A stretch of 64,000 nt of DNA, from positions 7,006,001 to 7,070,000 of the forward strand of contig JAFEKR010000001.1 of NCBI GenBank assembly GCA_019022495.1. Direction: 5' to 3'. Source of the stretch: Epichloe hybrida (Eukaryota > Ascomycota > Sordariomycetes > Hypocreales > Clavicipitaceae). How positions within the stretch are numbered: position 1 is the first letter of the stretch; each line of letters starts with the position of its first letter. This document shows positions 12,175 to 24,100 of the stretch, piece by piece. The notes under the pieces were generated by a model. The model did not search any database and was not told the DNA's origin. It saw only the letters and a list, made by a program, of their open reading frames with translations. A program made the translations under genes and the position numbers.

Positions 12175-13961
12175 CAGAGTATTGTTTGTAGTGTAGTTAG
12201 TGTAGTTTTTAGGAAAAATTTGTATTTGTAGTGTAGTTTTTTTTTTCTTGTAGTTAGTGTAGTGTATTTTTTTTTTTTTGTAGTGTAGTGTAATGTAGTT
12301 TTTTTTTGCTTGTAGTGTATTGTAGTTAGTGTAGTTACTAACTACACTAACTACAAAAACTACAAATGTAGTGTTAGTAAAAAAAAAGTGGGCTTTTTTA
12401 TTATATAAGGTTATTATAAGGATTAAAAGAAGGCTAGTTATATAGAAGCTTTTATTATTACCTATTTTACCTAATTAGTTATATAATTTATAAAATTTAC
12501 CTTTTTTTAAGGATTTTACTATAACTAGGGTAATTTATAATATTATAACTTTTTAATAATACTATTATACCTAATACTTTATTTTACTAATATAACTTAA
12601 AGAAAAACCTTCTTATTATTTTATTTACTATTACTATTAATTATTTTATATTTTAAAATATTATTATTATTATTTTAAATAAAAAATACCCTAAACTAAT
12701 AGAATAAAATTAATTAAGAAATCTAGATAAATTACTAGAAGTTAATAAAATATATACTTAGTACTTAAATCTTATTCTTAATATAATAAGAACTTAAAAA
12801 AAGCTTAAACTATTTATTTAAGATTTAAACTAATTAAATATTACTTTTAGCTTTATAATTCTAAAGCCTTAAGAAGTTATATATAGTAACTTTATATATC
12901 TTATTACTATAATATATAAATAAAGAATATAATAAACTAATATTTATAATCTATTAATAAAGAATTAATAGTATTATTTTAATTACCCTATATAGCTTAA
13001 TTAAGCTATAAAAAATAAGTTTAACTTATTTTTTAAAATAAAACTAAGACTTACTTTTATATAATATATTATACTTATTATAAGAGCTTTAATAACTTTA
13101 ATAACCTTAAATACTATTATTACTTAATTACTATTATTACTATTATTTTACTTTTATTATTATTTTAAAAAAATATAAAAGAGAAAACATTTTTATAATA
13201 TTAATATTTTTAAAAACCTTAAAATACTAAGTTATTAAAAACTATAGCTTTTACTATAGTAATTTACTTATAATTACTAGTATTTATATTTAAGTTATTT
13301 ATTTATTATTTATTATTTATTAAACTTTAACACTAATAATATTATAAGTAATCTTAGTAATCTTAGTAATCTTAGTAATCTTAGTAATCTTAGTAATACT
13401 AGTAATATTAGTATTATAAGCTATTATAAGCTATTATAAGCTATAATAAGATATAATAAGCTACTTATATTAAGTTTACTAGTAGTTCTTTTTATAGTTT
13501 TTTAAAATAAGTAATAATAATAATTTATAGAAATATAAAATAATTTATAGAAATAGTAAATAATATAATAAGAAGGTTTTTCTTTAAGTTATATTAGGGA
13601 AAAAGAGTATTAAGTTAAATAGTATTATTAAAAAAGTATAATATTATATATAACCTTACTTAGTTATAGTAAAATTACTAAAATAATATAATATTATAAA
13701 TTCTATAACTAATTAAATAAAATAGGTAATAATAAAAGCTTTTATATAACTAGTATTCTTTTAATCCTTATAATACTAATAACTAATAAAAAGTCTAATA
13801 CTACATTTGTAGTGTTTGTAGTTAGTGTAGTTTAGGAAAAAAAATTTGTAGTGTAATGTATTGTAGTTTTTTTTTCCTTGTAGTTAGTGTAGTTTGTAGT
13901 GTAGTTACTACACTACACTACAAATACTACACTACACTACACGTTTTAGTGCAATACTCTG
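12175..13961 (-). mobile_element. hAT-like non-autonomous element, family 1, copy A (with target duplication)
   Basis: 1,787 bp, with termini CAGAGTATTG (12175) and CAATACTCTG (ending 13961), which are perfect reverse complements. The 8-bp duplication CCTATAGT lies at 12167-12174 and 13962-13969. It is inverted relative to copies B-E. Order of parts: subterminal TGTAGTTAGTGTAG runs with poly-T/poly-A tracts, a body of about 1.4 kb without coding capacity, a 9-bp AATCTTAGT array near 13350-13400, a 10-bp AAGCTATTAT array near 13420, and the other subterminal array. This is the only family-1 copy here whose two flanks agree. It shows the element inserts as a unit with 8-bp duplication, as hAT elements do. 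It is inserted in G4. Confidence 0.9.
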
Positions 13962-16900
13962 CCTATAGTACTAATAGTATTAGTAACTATAGTACCCATA
14001 GGATTTCATATAATAATAGGCGAATTTACACTAGATATAGCATTAAACTATATATTCCCTAGGTCTGGAATAGTACGTGACTTCCTAACCTAGAAAAAGA
14101 ATAGATCTAGCGTTTAATTAGAATTAGGATAACTAATAGATAGAAAATGTAAAATAAAACGCGGATTTAATATGGAAAATTACGGATATTAGACACTTTA
14201 AGCCTTATAATAAATTAGAAGAGACTAGTAAAGACCTTATAATATATAATAGGAAGTAAACTATTTTCTATAATATTAAATTATAGGTCTAGGTAGTTAA
14301 GGATTACTTATATTATACTAACCCTAGTTAATAAGATATTATCTAAAAGAAGATTTAGACGCTATTCTAAGGAGATATAATAGTATTATACTAATAATAT
14401 CTTAATTTAGAAGAATAAAGCACTATATTTAGTAATATACTATTAGTTTTTAAGGTAGTTTAAAAGGAATTTAGCATTTAAGTTTAGGATATAATAGTAT
14501 AGCTTAATAAAGCAAAATATACTAAAGAAGATATTAAGAATAATGTGTCTTTTCGCGATTTTATGTTAAAAAATTTCTAGTATACTAGAGTAAATAGCAA
14601 AATAATAAATTATTAGCTTTTAGTGCACTTATATCTTAAACTTTATTTAGGATTACGCTAGATATATCTAGTTCTAATAATAATAGATATAAGATTAGCT
14701 TATATTACTATAGTAAATAATAAAAGGCAGGACCTATATAATTACTTATAAAGTAAAGATTAGTTTATAGTTAGAAAAGGCAAAGGGAAGCTAAAAGTTT
14801 ATTTTAATACTAAGATATCTAGTAGTAACTTAGAAGAAAATAAAGATAAAGCTTAAGTAAATTAAAATAAACTATTAAACACATAATTTTAGCTAGGAAA
14901 TTAATATTATAAATAGGATAATTAAAATATCTAAAGATCCTTAGGTTTTTTTTAACTAAGGCTATACTAGTAAAATACGTAGATTAAGGGATAAAACTAG
15001 AGACTATAGTAAAATAAACTATAGGAGAATAGAGGAAAGTATCTAGGTTTTAGTTAGAATTAACAAGATAACCCCCTAGTCTAATGTAATAAATAATAAT
15101 TATAGGACCTAGGACTATTAGAGGCGTTTAGCTAGTAGTAGTAGCCTAGGTAATTTTAATATTAGGAGAAACCATTTACTAAGGATAAGGAATATACCTA
15201 TATTATAGTATATAATAATAATTCTAATATATAATAATATAAGACCTATCTTTAGGAATATAGTTATTATATAGCTAAAGAAAGTGAGGTTAAAGAGAAT
15301 AACTATATAAAAACCTAAGTATAGGACTTAAATTTTATTAAAACTTACTTTATAGAAAATATTAAAAAGGAGGTAAATAAAAACACTATAAGGATAGATT
15401 TAATAAAGCTAAACTAACTAGTTCTAGGATAAGTAATTAAGGCTATTATAAGACTATAAGAAGTTAAATATAATAGGAAGTAAGTAAATATATATTTAAA
15501 GATTAATATTAAGTTTAATAATAAGAGTAAGAGTTATTAGATTTACCTTAACTTAGGAATATTATTTATTTTAGTAAATAAGGCATAGCTTTAGTAAAAT
15601 AGATTAAATGTAAAATAAGTAATATAGGAACCTAAGCCTATATTTAAAGTAAGGTCTTCCTTTTTTATAACTAAAAAAGCTATGTTTAATTTTTATATTC
15701 TAGGGATAACTTATAGAACTAAAATTACTAGATATTTCATAGTAATAGTAAATATAATGCTAAATCTAGGACTAAAATTACTACTAGGAATGAATTTCCT
15801 TTATAAGTATAGAGTAAAGCTTAATTTTATGCGCCCTAGGGTGGTTTTTTAGTTAGTCTATAGTATAATAGTACTAGTAAAGATTTTTAGGCTAGTTACT
15901 AAAGTTCCTTATTAGAGGGTAGTTACTATATAAATAGTGTTAATTCCGCTAAAAGCGTTAGTATATATACTAGTTAGTTAGAAAGTAATATAAAGAAATT
16001 AGGAAATAAGTGTGTATTATGCGTAGTTATATTTAGAATATTTTCCTAATACTTTATTTAGTAACACTAGTTAAAGGCAAATAATTACCTATAACTTAAC
16101 TAATAAAACTATTATAATCTATAAGTATAAAAAGGTTACATAGCTAATAGCAGCTAGTGAAGTTAATTCTAACCACGTAATTAATAATCCTTTTATGTAT
16201 TATGCTTATTTTAGTAAAGATATTATAGAGAAGATAGAAAATAAGGATAAGGATAGTAATAAATCTAATAAGGAAAAGGATAAGCTTAACCTAAAGAAAG
16301 TTAATATAGGAGTACTATTATATAGGATTTTATACCTAGAAGAGATTCTATATATTACTAATAAATTTAGAGTATAAATTACTAATATTAACTATAAAGC
16401 TATAAGTAAATTTATCTAGCTTTTTAATAAATATAATATTTATTAGGATAAAGGTATTATTCCTATGCCTAAGGATAAGAAAATAAGGATTAATCTTATT
16501 AATAGGTAGTAATATTAAATAAAGCTAATTAGACCTTATAGATTAGGTAGCTAAGACATAAGTAAACTTAATAAAGTATATAATAAACTTTACCTAAAAG
16601 GGAAGATAATATACCTAGATAAGCTAGTAGCTATAGTATATCTAGTGTTTATAGTCTAGTAAGAAACTAGTTAGGAAAGGAAAGGAAGAGTTATAATTAA
16701 TATAAGATTACTTAATAATATAGTAATGCTAGATATATACCCTTTACTAGACTAAAGTGATATTATAGATAATACTTATAGTAAGGAAGTTTATTCTTTA
16801 TTTAATAGAATAGGATTTTTTCACTAGCTACTAGTTAGAAGAGACTACTAGGTATACATAGTGATTATATTAAATTAAGGCCTTAAGGCATTAAATATAG

Positions 16901-18433
16901 CTTTAATAGGATATAAGAATTCCCTTACTTTTACCTAATAATTTATAGATAAATTATTTTAAAAATATAAACATTTTATATAAGTATATATTAATAATTC
17001 TATTATATTTTTAGATAGTATTAAGGAGTATTTAGTTTACCTTAATATTATACTTAAAATCCTTAAGGAAAATAAAATAATAATTACTATAAAGAAATCC
17101 TTTATTAGTTACCTAGCTATTTAACTACTTAGTTTTATTATAAATAGCAATAGAGTTATTAACACTAATAATAGACTTAAAGCCTTTTAAAAAATGATTT
17201 TTCTAAGTAATTTATTAAGTCTTAAAACTTTTATTAAAATAGCTAGTTTCCTCTATAATAAAATCCCGTGGTTTAATATATAAATCTAACTATTATAGGA
17301 ATAAAAAACAGCGTTATTAAAGGAGTTTTATAATAAGGATAAGAAAATCACTAGTATCTTAAAGCTAGTATAGAAAAGATTAATATAATAAAAGATATTT
17401 TTACTAACTAAGGAGGAGAAAAAGGCTTTTAAAGATATTAAAATATTCTTAAGTAAGAAATAAACCCTATAGTATTATAATCTAAAGAAGCTGCTTTTCC
17501 TTAAAATTAATACCTATAAGGAAGGATTTAGTTTATATACGTTTTAATTATAAAAAGAATAGGATAGTTAAAGCATTCCTAGAAGGGATATTAAGAGTAA
17601 CTAAATATAGCTAATCCTATTTCTTTTAAGGGTAATATTAAGTGTTAAGAAATAATATAGCTTAACTAAAGCAAAAGTAACTATAATTATATAGAGTGTT
17701 AGGAAGCTCTAAAAAATGGTTTAATTTAATAACGCGGTGGTTAATATATTAACTAACTATTCTCTAGTAAAAGGTATTATTAAACACACCTCCTTATTAA
17801 TAATAGATTTAGATAAGGCTAATCTAAAATTAGCTAAGGTTACGAATTATCTATTATAATTTAACTTAAAAGTAATGCATATACCTAAAGTGCTAAATAT
17901 AGTGCTAGATACACTTTTAAGGTTACTAGTAAAGGTAACCTATAGGGAAGTAATATAAAAAAGTTAATATAATAAACTAAATGTAAGCGCATATTTTGCC
18001 ACTAAAGAATACATTATAACTACGATAATTAATAATAACCTTAAAGCTAGAATTATCTAAGGGTATTAATCTAACCAAAAGTTTAGCTAAATTATTATAG
18101 CTATAAGAGCGTACTAAAAGAGATAAGTAGTAAAAAATGCCTAGATTAGACTAAAAATTCCCCTATATAGATAGGATTTACGTGAGGATAGCTTATTATA
18201 CTATTATAGTGAAGATAAGTTTTTCTGTCTTTATATTCTAATAATAGAGGTTAAATCTATACTATAACTAGTTTATAATAAACAGTAATATTTTAGAATC
18301 ACTAGGATAGTAGTAAAGCTTTAATTAGTGTGTTTCCTATAAATAAGCTAATAGATTTGTAACTATATAGCTTATTATATAGTATATTAGGAGAATGTAA
18401 TTAATTGCTTTAAATCACTAGGAGAGTTATAAC
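13962..18433 (+). pseudogene. G4 pol relic: protease, reverse transcriptase, RNase H, start of integrase
   Basis: Reading TAA/TAG as Gln, this is one of the best preserved pol frames in the window. A protease-like segment lies near 15660-15830. Reverse transcriptase covers about 16380-17130, with the active-site box YINN at 16987-16998 where YIDD is expected. The RNase H end lies near 17870-17930, where the segment HIPKVLNIVLDTLLRL matches the usual HxPGxxNxxADALSR motif. The zinc-finger region of integrase begins before the break at 18433. A 60-codon stop-free stretch at 16195-16377 is part of this pol frame and not a gene of its own. Both catalytic Asp residues of the RT box are lost, and the sequence is truncated. 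Confidence 0.8.
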
Positions 18434-20244
18434 CAGAGTATTGCACTAAAACGTGTAGTGTAGTGTAGTATTTGTAGTGTAGTGTAGTAACTACACTACA
18501 AACTACACTAACTACAAGGAAAAAAAAACTACACTACACTAACTACAAAAAAAAAACTACAATACATTACACTACAAATTTTTTTTCCTAAACTACACTA
18601 ACTACAAACACTACAAATGTAGTATTAGACTTTTTATTAGTTATTAGTATTTATAAGGTTAAAAGAAAGCTAGTTATATAAAAGCTTTTATTATTACCTA
18701 TTTTATTAAATTAGTTATAGAATTTATAATATTATATTATTTTTATTATAACTAAGTAAGGTTATATATAATATTATACTTTTTTAATAATACTATTTAA
18801 CTTAATACTTTATTTCCCTAATATAACTTAAAGAAAAACCTTTTTATTATATTATTTACTATTTCTAGAAATTATTTTATATTTCTATAAATTATTATTA
18901 TTACTTATTTTAAAAAAACTATAAAAAAACTACTAGTAAACTTAATATAAGTAGCTTATAATAGCTTAATAGCTTATAGCTTATAATAGCTTATAATAGC
19001 TTATAATAGCTTATAATAGCTTATAATAGCTTATAATAACTTATAATACTTATTACTAATATTACTAGTATTACTAAGATTACTAAGATTACTAAGATTA
19101 CTAAGATTACTAAGATTACTAAGATTACTAAGATTACTAAGATTACTAAGATTACTTGATTAGTGTTAAAGTTTAATAAAAAATAAATAATAAATAAATA
19201 ACTTAAATATAAATACTAGTAATTATAAGTAAATTACTATAGTAAAAGCTATAGTTTTTAATAACTTAGTATTTTAAGGTTTTTAAAAATATTAATATTA
19301 TAAAAATGTTTTCTCTTTTATGTTTTTTTAAAATAATAATAAATATAAAATAATAGTAATTATAGTAATAATAGTAATTAAGGTTATAAAAGTTATTAAA
19401 GCTTTTATAATAAGTATAATATATTATATAAAACTAAGTCCTAGTATTATTTTTAAAAACAAGTTAAACTTATTTTTTATAGCTTATTTAAGCTATATAA
19501 GGTAATTAAAATAATACTATTAGTTATCTATTAATAAATTATAAATATTAGTCTATTATATTCTTTCTTTATATATTATTATAATAAGATATATAAAGTT
19601 ACTATATATAACTTCTTAAAGCTTTAGAATTATAAAGCTTAAAGTAATATTTAATTAGTTTAAATAGTAAATAAATAGTTTAAGCTTTTTTAAGTTCTTA
19701 TTATATTAATAATAATATTAAAGTACTAAGTATATATTCTATTAACTTTTATATATTTATTTAGATTTCTAATTTAATTTAATTATATTAGTTTAGGGTA
19801 TTTTTTAATTAAATTAATAATAAAAATATAAAATAATTAATAATAATAGTAAATAAAATAATTAGAAGGTTTTTCTTAAAGTTATATTAGTAAAATAAAG
19901 TAATAAGTATAATAGTATTATTAAAAAGGTATAATATTATAAATAACCCTAGTTATAGTAAAATTCTTAAAAAAAAGTAAATATTATAAATTCTATAACT
20001 AATTAAGTAAAATAGGTAATAATAAAAGCTTCTATATAACTAGCTTTCTTTTAATCCTTATAATAACATTATATAATAGAAAGGCCCACTTTTTTTTTAC
20101 TAACACTACATTGTAGTTTTTGTAGTTAGTGTAGTTAGTAACTACACTAACTACACTACACTAACTATAAGAAAAAAACAAACTACACTACAAATACAAA
20201 TTTTTCCTAAAAACTACACTAACTACACTACAAACAATACTCTG
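18434..20244 (+). mobile_element. hAT-like non-autonomous element, family 1, copy B (chimeric flanks)
   Basis: 1,811 bp with intact termini CAGAGTATTG and CAATACTCTG. It holds the 10-bp AGCTTATAAT array near 18960-19040 and the 9-bp TACTAAGAT array near 19070-19155. The flanks are GTTATAAC on the left and TATACTAC on the right, so there is no duplication. The left flank is G4 integrase on the plus strand and the right flank is G5 on the minus strand. The element therefore sits on a join between two retrotransposons. Confidence 0.85.
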
Positions 20245-21547
20245 TATACTACTAGACTCTAGCTTAAATTATATAGCTTTATAATAGGCTATTTAAACTT
20301 ATTAAAGCTACTCCTAAAGGTAGCTATTACTATTAGAATAAAGTAAGTATAATTTTATTACTTAAATACTAGATTACTACTAACTTATTACTAGCCTATT
20401 ATAAAAGTAAAGAAAAAGCTATAAAATACTATTTTAGTTTATAAAAATTCTAATAAGTATAGTTATATTTACTATACTTAAATATTTACTAATATTACTT
20501 ATAAGGTAAAATATAATAAATATACTATAATAGCGCTACTAAGTAATACTATAAATCTAAAGACCTAGATTAATATTTTAAACTATCTTTACTTTATAGC
20601 CTAAAATATCCTAAAGGTAAGCTTTCTTAATATATATAGCTAATACTTAACTAACTTACTAGTAATTTATACTAAATACTATTAATTTACTTAAATATAT
20701 TAGTCTTATTAAGCTCCTTAGTATACTTTAGGTTTATATATATAGAGAGAGGGATTCTAATAATAAAGATACTCCTAAAGCCTTTTTCTTTATAGTTCTT
20801 ATAGGTATTACTAATAATAAGGGACTAGTAATCTTAGGGACTAACTCTATTATAAAGAGATAAGTACTTAGTAACTATATAATAAATTATTTAAGTTATT
20901 TAAGTAAATTAACTTTATTTTCTAATATCTTTAGTGTGTTAAGTTATAAATTATAACTACCTTATATTAACTTTATTACTTAGCTATTACTTATAGTTAT
21001 TAATAATTTCTCTAGTAATAAAATCCCTTTTTAATACCTAAGAATTCTCTAAAGTATTATAGCCCTTTTATTTAACTAGATATTCATAATACCTTTTATT
21101 ATAGTAATATAAAATAATTCTCTTAACTTTAAACTCTTATTTATTATCTTTAATAGTATCTTATAGTAAGGATATATCTTTTATATTTATTAAGTTCTCT
21201 TTAAAAGGTTTAAGACTAGTAATATTAAATATATTATATAATTAAGTCCTAGGTAGTAATTTTAATTAATATACTAATTTATAACTTCTAATTACCTTTT
21301 TAATCTTATAAAAGCCTAGGTACTTTATAGCTAGCTTTTTACTAGGGTATCTTAGGTTAATATTCTTTATAAATAATAAAATATAGTTATTAACTTTAAA
21401 CCTTATTAGAGTTCTTTTCTAGTTATAATATTTTTTATACTAAGTTTATAAGTTACTTAAAAGCTACTTAATTATAATATACTTCTCTTTTAGTACTAAA
21501 ATTTTACTTTTAGCTTAATTATTTACTAAAGGGATATTTACTATTAC
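20245..21547 (-). pseudogene. G5 integrase C-terminal domain and chromodomain relic
   Basis: The minus strand from about 21500 reads YYNKKRTPIRFKVNDYILL, then the PSKKLAIKYLGFYKI segment typical of the integrase C-terminal domain. At about 21130-21010 a chromodomain follows, with YEYLVK.KGYNTLENS matching the YLVKWKGY...NTWEP core. The Trp of the core is a stop (TGG to TAG). Chromodomains tie new insertions to modified histones, so this element probably targeted heterochromatin. Sequence left of about 20990 is a 3' tail without recognised domains. Confidence 0.75.
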
Positions 21548-22369
21548 CAGAGCTTTGCATGTAGTGAAGTAAATGTAGTATTTTGGCTTTCGTTGTAGTA
21601 TGTAGTGTAGTAGATTTTAGTTTAGTGTAGTATGTAGTATAGTGTAGTAAATACTACACTACACTACAAATACTACAAATGTAGTATTAGTGGAAAAAAA
21701 AGTGGGGTATTATATAGTTTTATAATATTCCTTAGATTTTTCTTAATTAAGTTAATATTAGCTGTTTTTTATTATAATTTAGTTATTTAGTTATAAATTC
21801 TTAAAGTTTAATATTATTAAGATTATTAAGCTAATTATAGGTATATAGAAGCTAAATAAGGTATATTTTAGTTTATAATTATAACCTATTTTTTTCCCTT
21901 AATTATAGAGGTTACTTTATCTTAATATCTTTTTCTTTAGATTTACTATTTATTTTAGTATGCTTTTTTACTTAAAATATAGGAATTACCCTAAAGAAAT
22001 CATTTTTTATTATATATAAATAAGACTAAAACTCTAATAATATTATATATATATATATAACTATCTTATTAATAAGAGAATATTAAAATTTAACTAATAA
22101 AGAAGTTCCTAGTAATATAGCTATTTTATTAGAGTTATAAATAATTATATTAACTTTAAGGGTTTTTTTAGTAAAAGGAATAGTAAAAGTACTAAGTAAA
22201 GTTACTTAAGAAGAAATTAAATATTTAATTATAGATTTAATAAATATATATAATGAATTTTCCTTAGTATTAAAGTTATTAAAAAATAAGCTTTAAAAGT
22301 AACTTAAATAATATAGATTATCTTTAGTTTTCTTACTTAGTAATATAGTTTTTTCTAAAAACAGGTCTA

Positions 22370-23810
22370 AAAAAAGGTCTAAAAGTGGGTCTTTATAACT
22401 ATTAGTAACTTCTTTATAGCTTTCTTGCTTAAATATATAATTTTTACTTTAAAAGAGAAATTTATATAAAAGTGAGTCTAAAAGTGGGTCCTTATAACTA
22501 TAGGTAACTTCTTTATAGCTTTCTTATTTAAATACATAATTTTTACTTAAAAAGGGAAATTCATATAAAAGTGGGTCTAAAAGTGGGTCTTATACCTATT
22601 AGTAACTTATCTACGGATGTCCAAGTCAAAAGTCGTGTCCCCTGCACACAACCCTAGTTAAGGATATAATTAGCTAGTAGGGTTATAGTCTTACTAGGTA
22701 AATTAAATAAGAGGCTTACCTTTTCTCTAGTTCCTCTCTCTTTGCCCGCTTTTGCCACTAGTACTATAACTATTACTAAAGTTAGCTAGCTTTTGCCTTA
22801 TCTAGCTACTTCCCTTACCTAGCTACTTCTATCTTTACTTATTACATAATGGCTTAAACCTTAACCATAGCTGAAAATAATTCGCTTAGAAGGGGATAAT
22901 AACTATTGCGAAGGTTATAAAGGTTAAGCTAATAGTTAGAGGGTTTAAAGGGTTATTTTGCAATTAGAGTTTAAAGATAAAGATACTACTGCTATTAATA
23001 ATAATAAAAGAAGGTGGGTTTTTAACCCTTATAAGCTTAATAGTCCTAATAGTCCTAATAACCTTAATGCCTTAGATTCTAGTAATATAGAGGAAGAATC
23101 TAATAATAACTAGGATAAGTTACTTTTATATGTAGTTTATATAGTAAAGATACCTTATTTAATTTTCCTTGTGTTATTCTAGACTATTTATATGCCTTAG
23201 GCTACTACATTAATGCCTTAGGCCACTCTAGGCAGTAGCGTGCAGGGGACACGACTTTTGACTTAGACATCCGTATAGCTTTTATACTTATATTTATAAC
23301 TTTTACTTAGTGGAAGGGAGTTTTATAAAAGTGGGTCTATAAGTGGGTCCTTATAAATATTAGTAACTTCTTTATAGCTTTCTTACTTAAATATATGATT
23401 TTTACATAAAAAGTGGGATTCTTATAAAAGTGGGCCTAAAAGTGAGTCTTATGCCTATTAGTAACGTATCTATAGCTTTTATACTTATATTTATAACTTT
23501 TACTTAGTAAAAGGGATTTTTATAAAAGTGGGTCTATAAGTGGGTCCTTATAAATATTAGTAATTTCTTTCTAGCTTTCTTACTTAAATATATGATTTTT
23601 ACATAAAAAGTAGGATTCTTATAAAAGTGGGTCTAAAAGTGAGTCTTAGTACCTATTTATAACTTATCTATAGCTTTTATGCTTAGATATATGATTTTTA
23701 CTTAGAGAGAGAGATTTTTATAAAAGTAAGTATAAAAGTGAGTCTTAGTACCTATTTATAACTTATCTATAGCTTTCTTGCTTTAATATATAATTTTTAC
23801 TTAAAGGAGA
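22370..23810. repeat. Tandem ~99-bp repeats (interrupted by the nested element)
   Basis: Each unit carries, on this strand, ACTTAAATAT, an ATAATTTTTACTT tract, TATAAAAGTGGGTC and AAAGTGGGTC, then CTTATA and TAGTAACTTC. The sister copy 31103-32607 has about five units (31364-31860) in the opposite orientation. Copy number differs between the elements. Confidence 0.75.
22614..23273. mobile_element. 660-bp Tc1/mariner-like miniature element with TA target duplication
   Basis: The inverted terminal repeats are about 35 bp, CGGATGTCCAAGTCAAAAGT... at the left and its complement at the right, with one transition between them. TA lies directly outside both ends (22612-22613, 23274-23275). The interior has no transposase frame. 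The terminal repeats keep CpA and TpG that the surrounding sequence has lost, so the insertion is probably younger than, or less exposed to RIP than, its host element. TA duplication and terminus type fit Tc1/mariner (including Fot1/pogo-like) families. Confidence 0.85.
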
Positions 23811-24100
23811 TACTAGCTAATACTAATTAGTAATAGCTAATAAATTTGTAAGCTATTATAAGCTATATAAGCTATTATAAGCTATAATAAGCTATTATAA
23901 GCTATTATTAGTTATTATAAGTTATTTTTTTTAAAATACTACAAATACTACAAAATACTACAAATACTACATGTAGTAAAAAAAAATTCTTATAGTGTAG
24001 TATATAGTGTAGTGTAGTGTAGTGTAGTATGTAATATACTACACTACACTACAAATACTACAAAATGTAGTGTAGTGTAGTACAAAGCTCTAACTATTAC

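Larger units (their letters stand above)
10977..18433 (+). mobile_element. Ty3/Gypsy retrotransposon G4, 3' end missing
   Basis: Begins with an LTR-like segment starting TGTTACGTGGCGG at 10977. It then reads gag, a 1.8-kb hAT-like insertion (12175-13961), protease, reverse transcriptase, RNase H and the start of integrase. The sequence is cut at 18433 by another copy of the hAT-like element, whose other side is unrelated minus-strand G5 sequence. The integrase core, 3' end and 3' LTR are therefore absent, and no target duplication can be shown. It is a different family from G1/G2 and from the chromoviruses G3 and G5. Confidence 0.75.
21548..24092 (-). mobile_element. Long hAT-like miniature-type element, family 2, with nested insertion
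   Basis: 2,545 bp. It starts CAGAGCTTTGCA and ends CAAAGCTCTA (final G mutated to A). The 8-bp duplication ACTATTAC lies at 21540-21547 and 24093-24100. Inside, a repeat unit of about 99 bp with paired 'AAGTGGGTC' segments occurs many times (about 22370-22610 and 23276-23810). The block is split by a Tc1/mariner-like element at 22614-23273. A 10-bp minisatellite lies near 23860-23920. It is non-coding. Without the nested element it is about 1.9 kb. It is inserted in the integrase region of G5. Confidence 0.88.

Noticed and set aside
13856..14062. 68-codon plus-strand frame near the end of family-1 copy A
   Set aside because: It spans subterminal repeats and the target duplication of a transposable element; its product is low-complexity and has no start context.
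22370..23810. CRISPR-like regular repeats
   Set aside because: The ~99-bp units are contiguous tandem repeats without unique spacers, inside an element with hAT-type ends in a eukaryotic genome.
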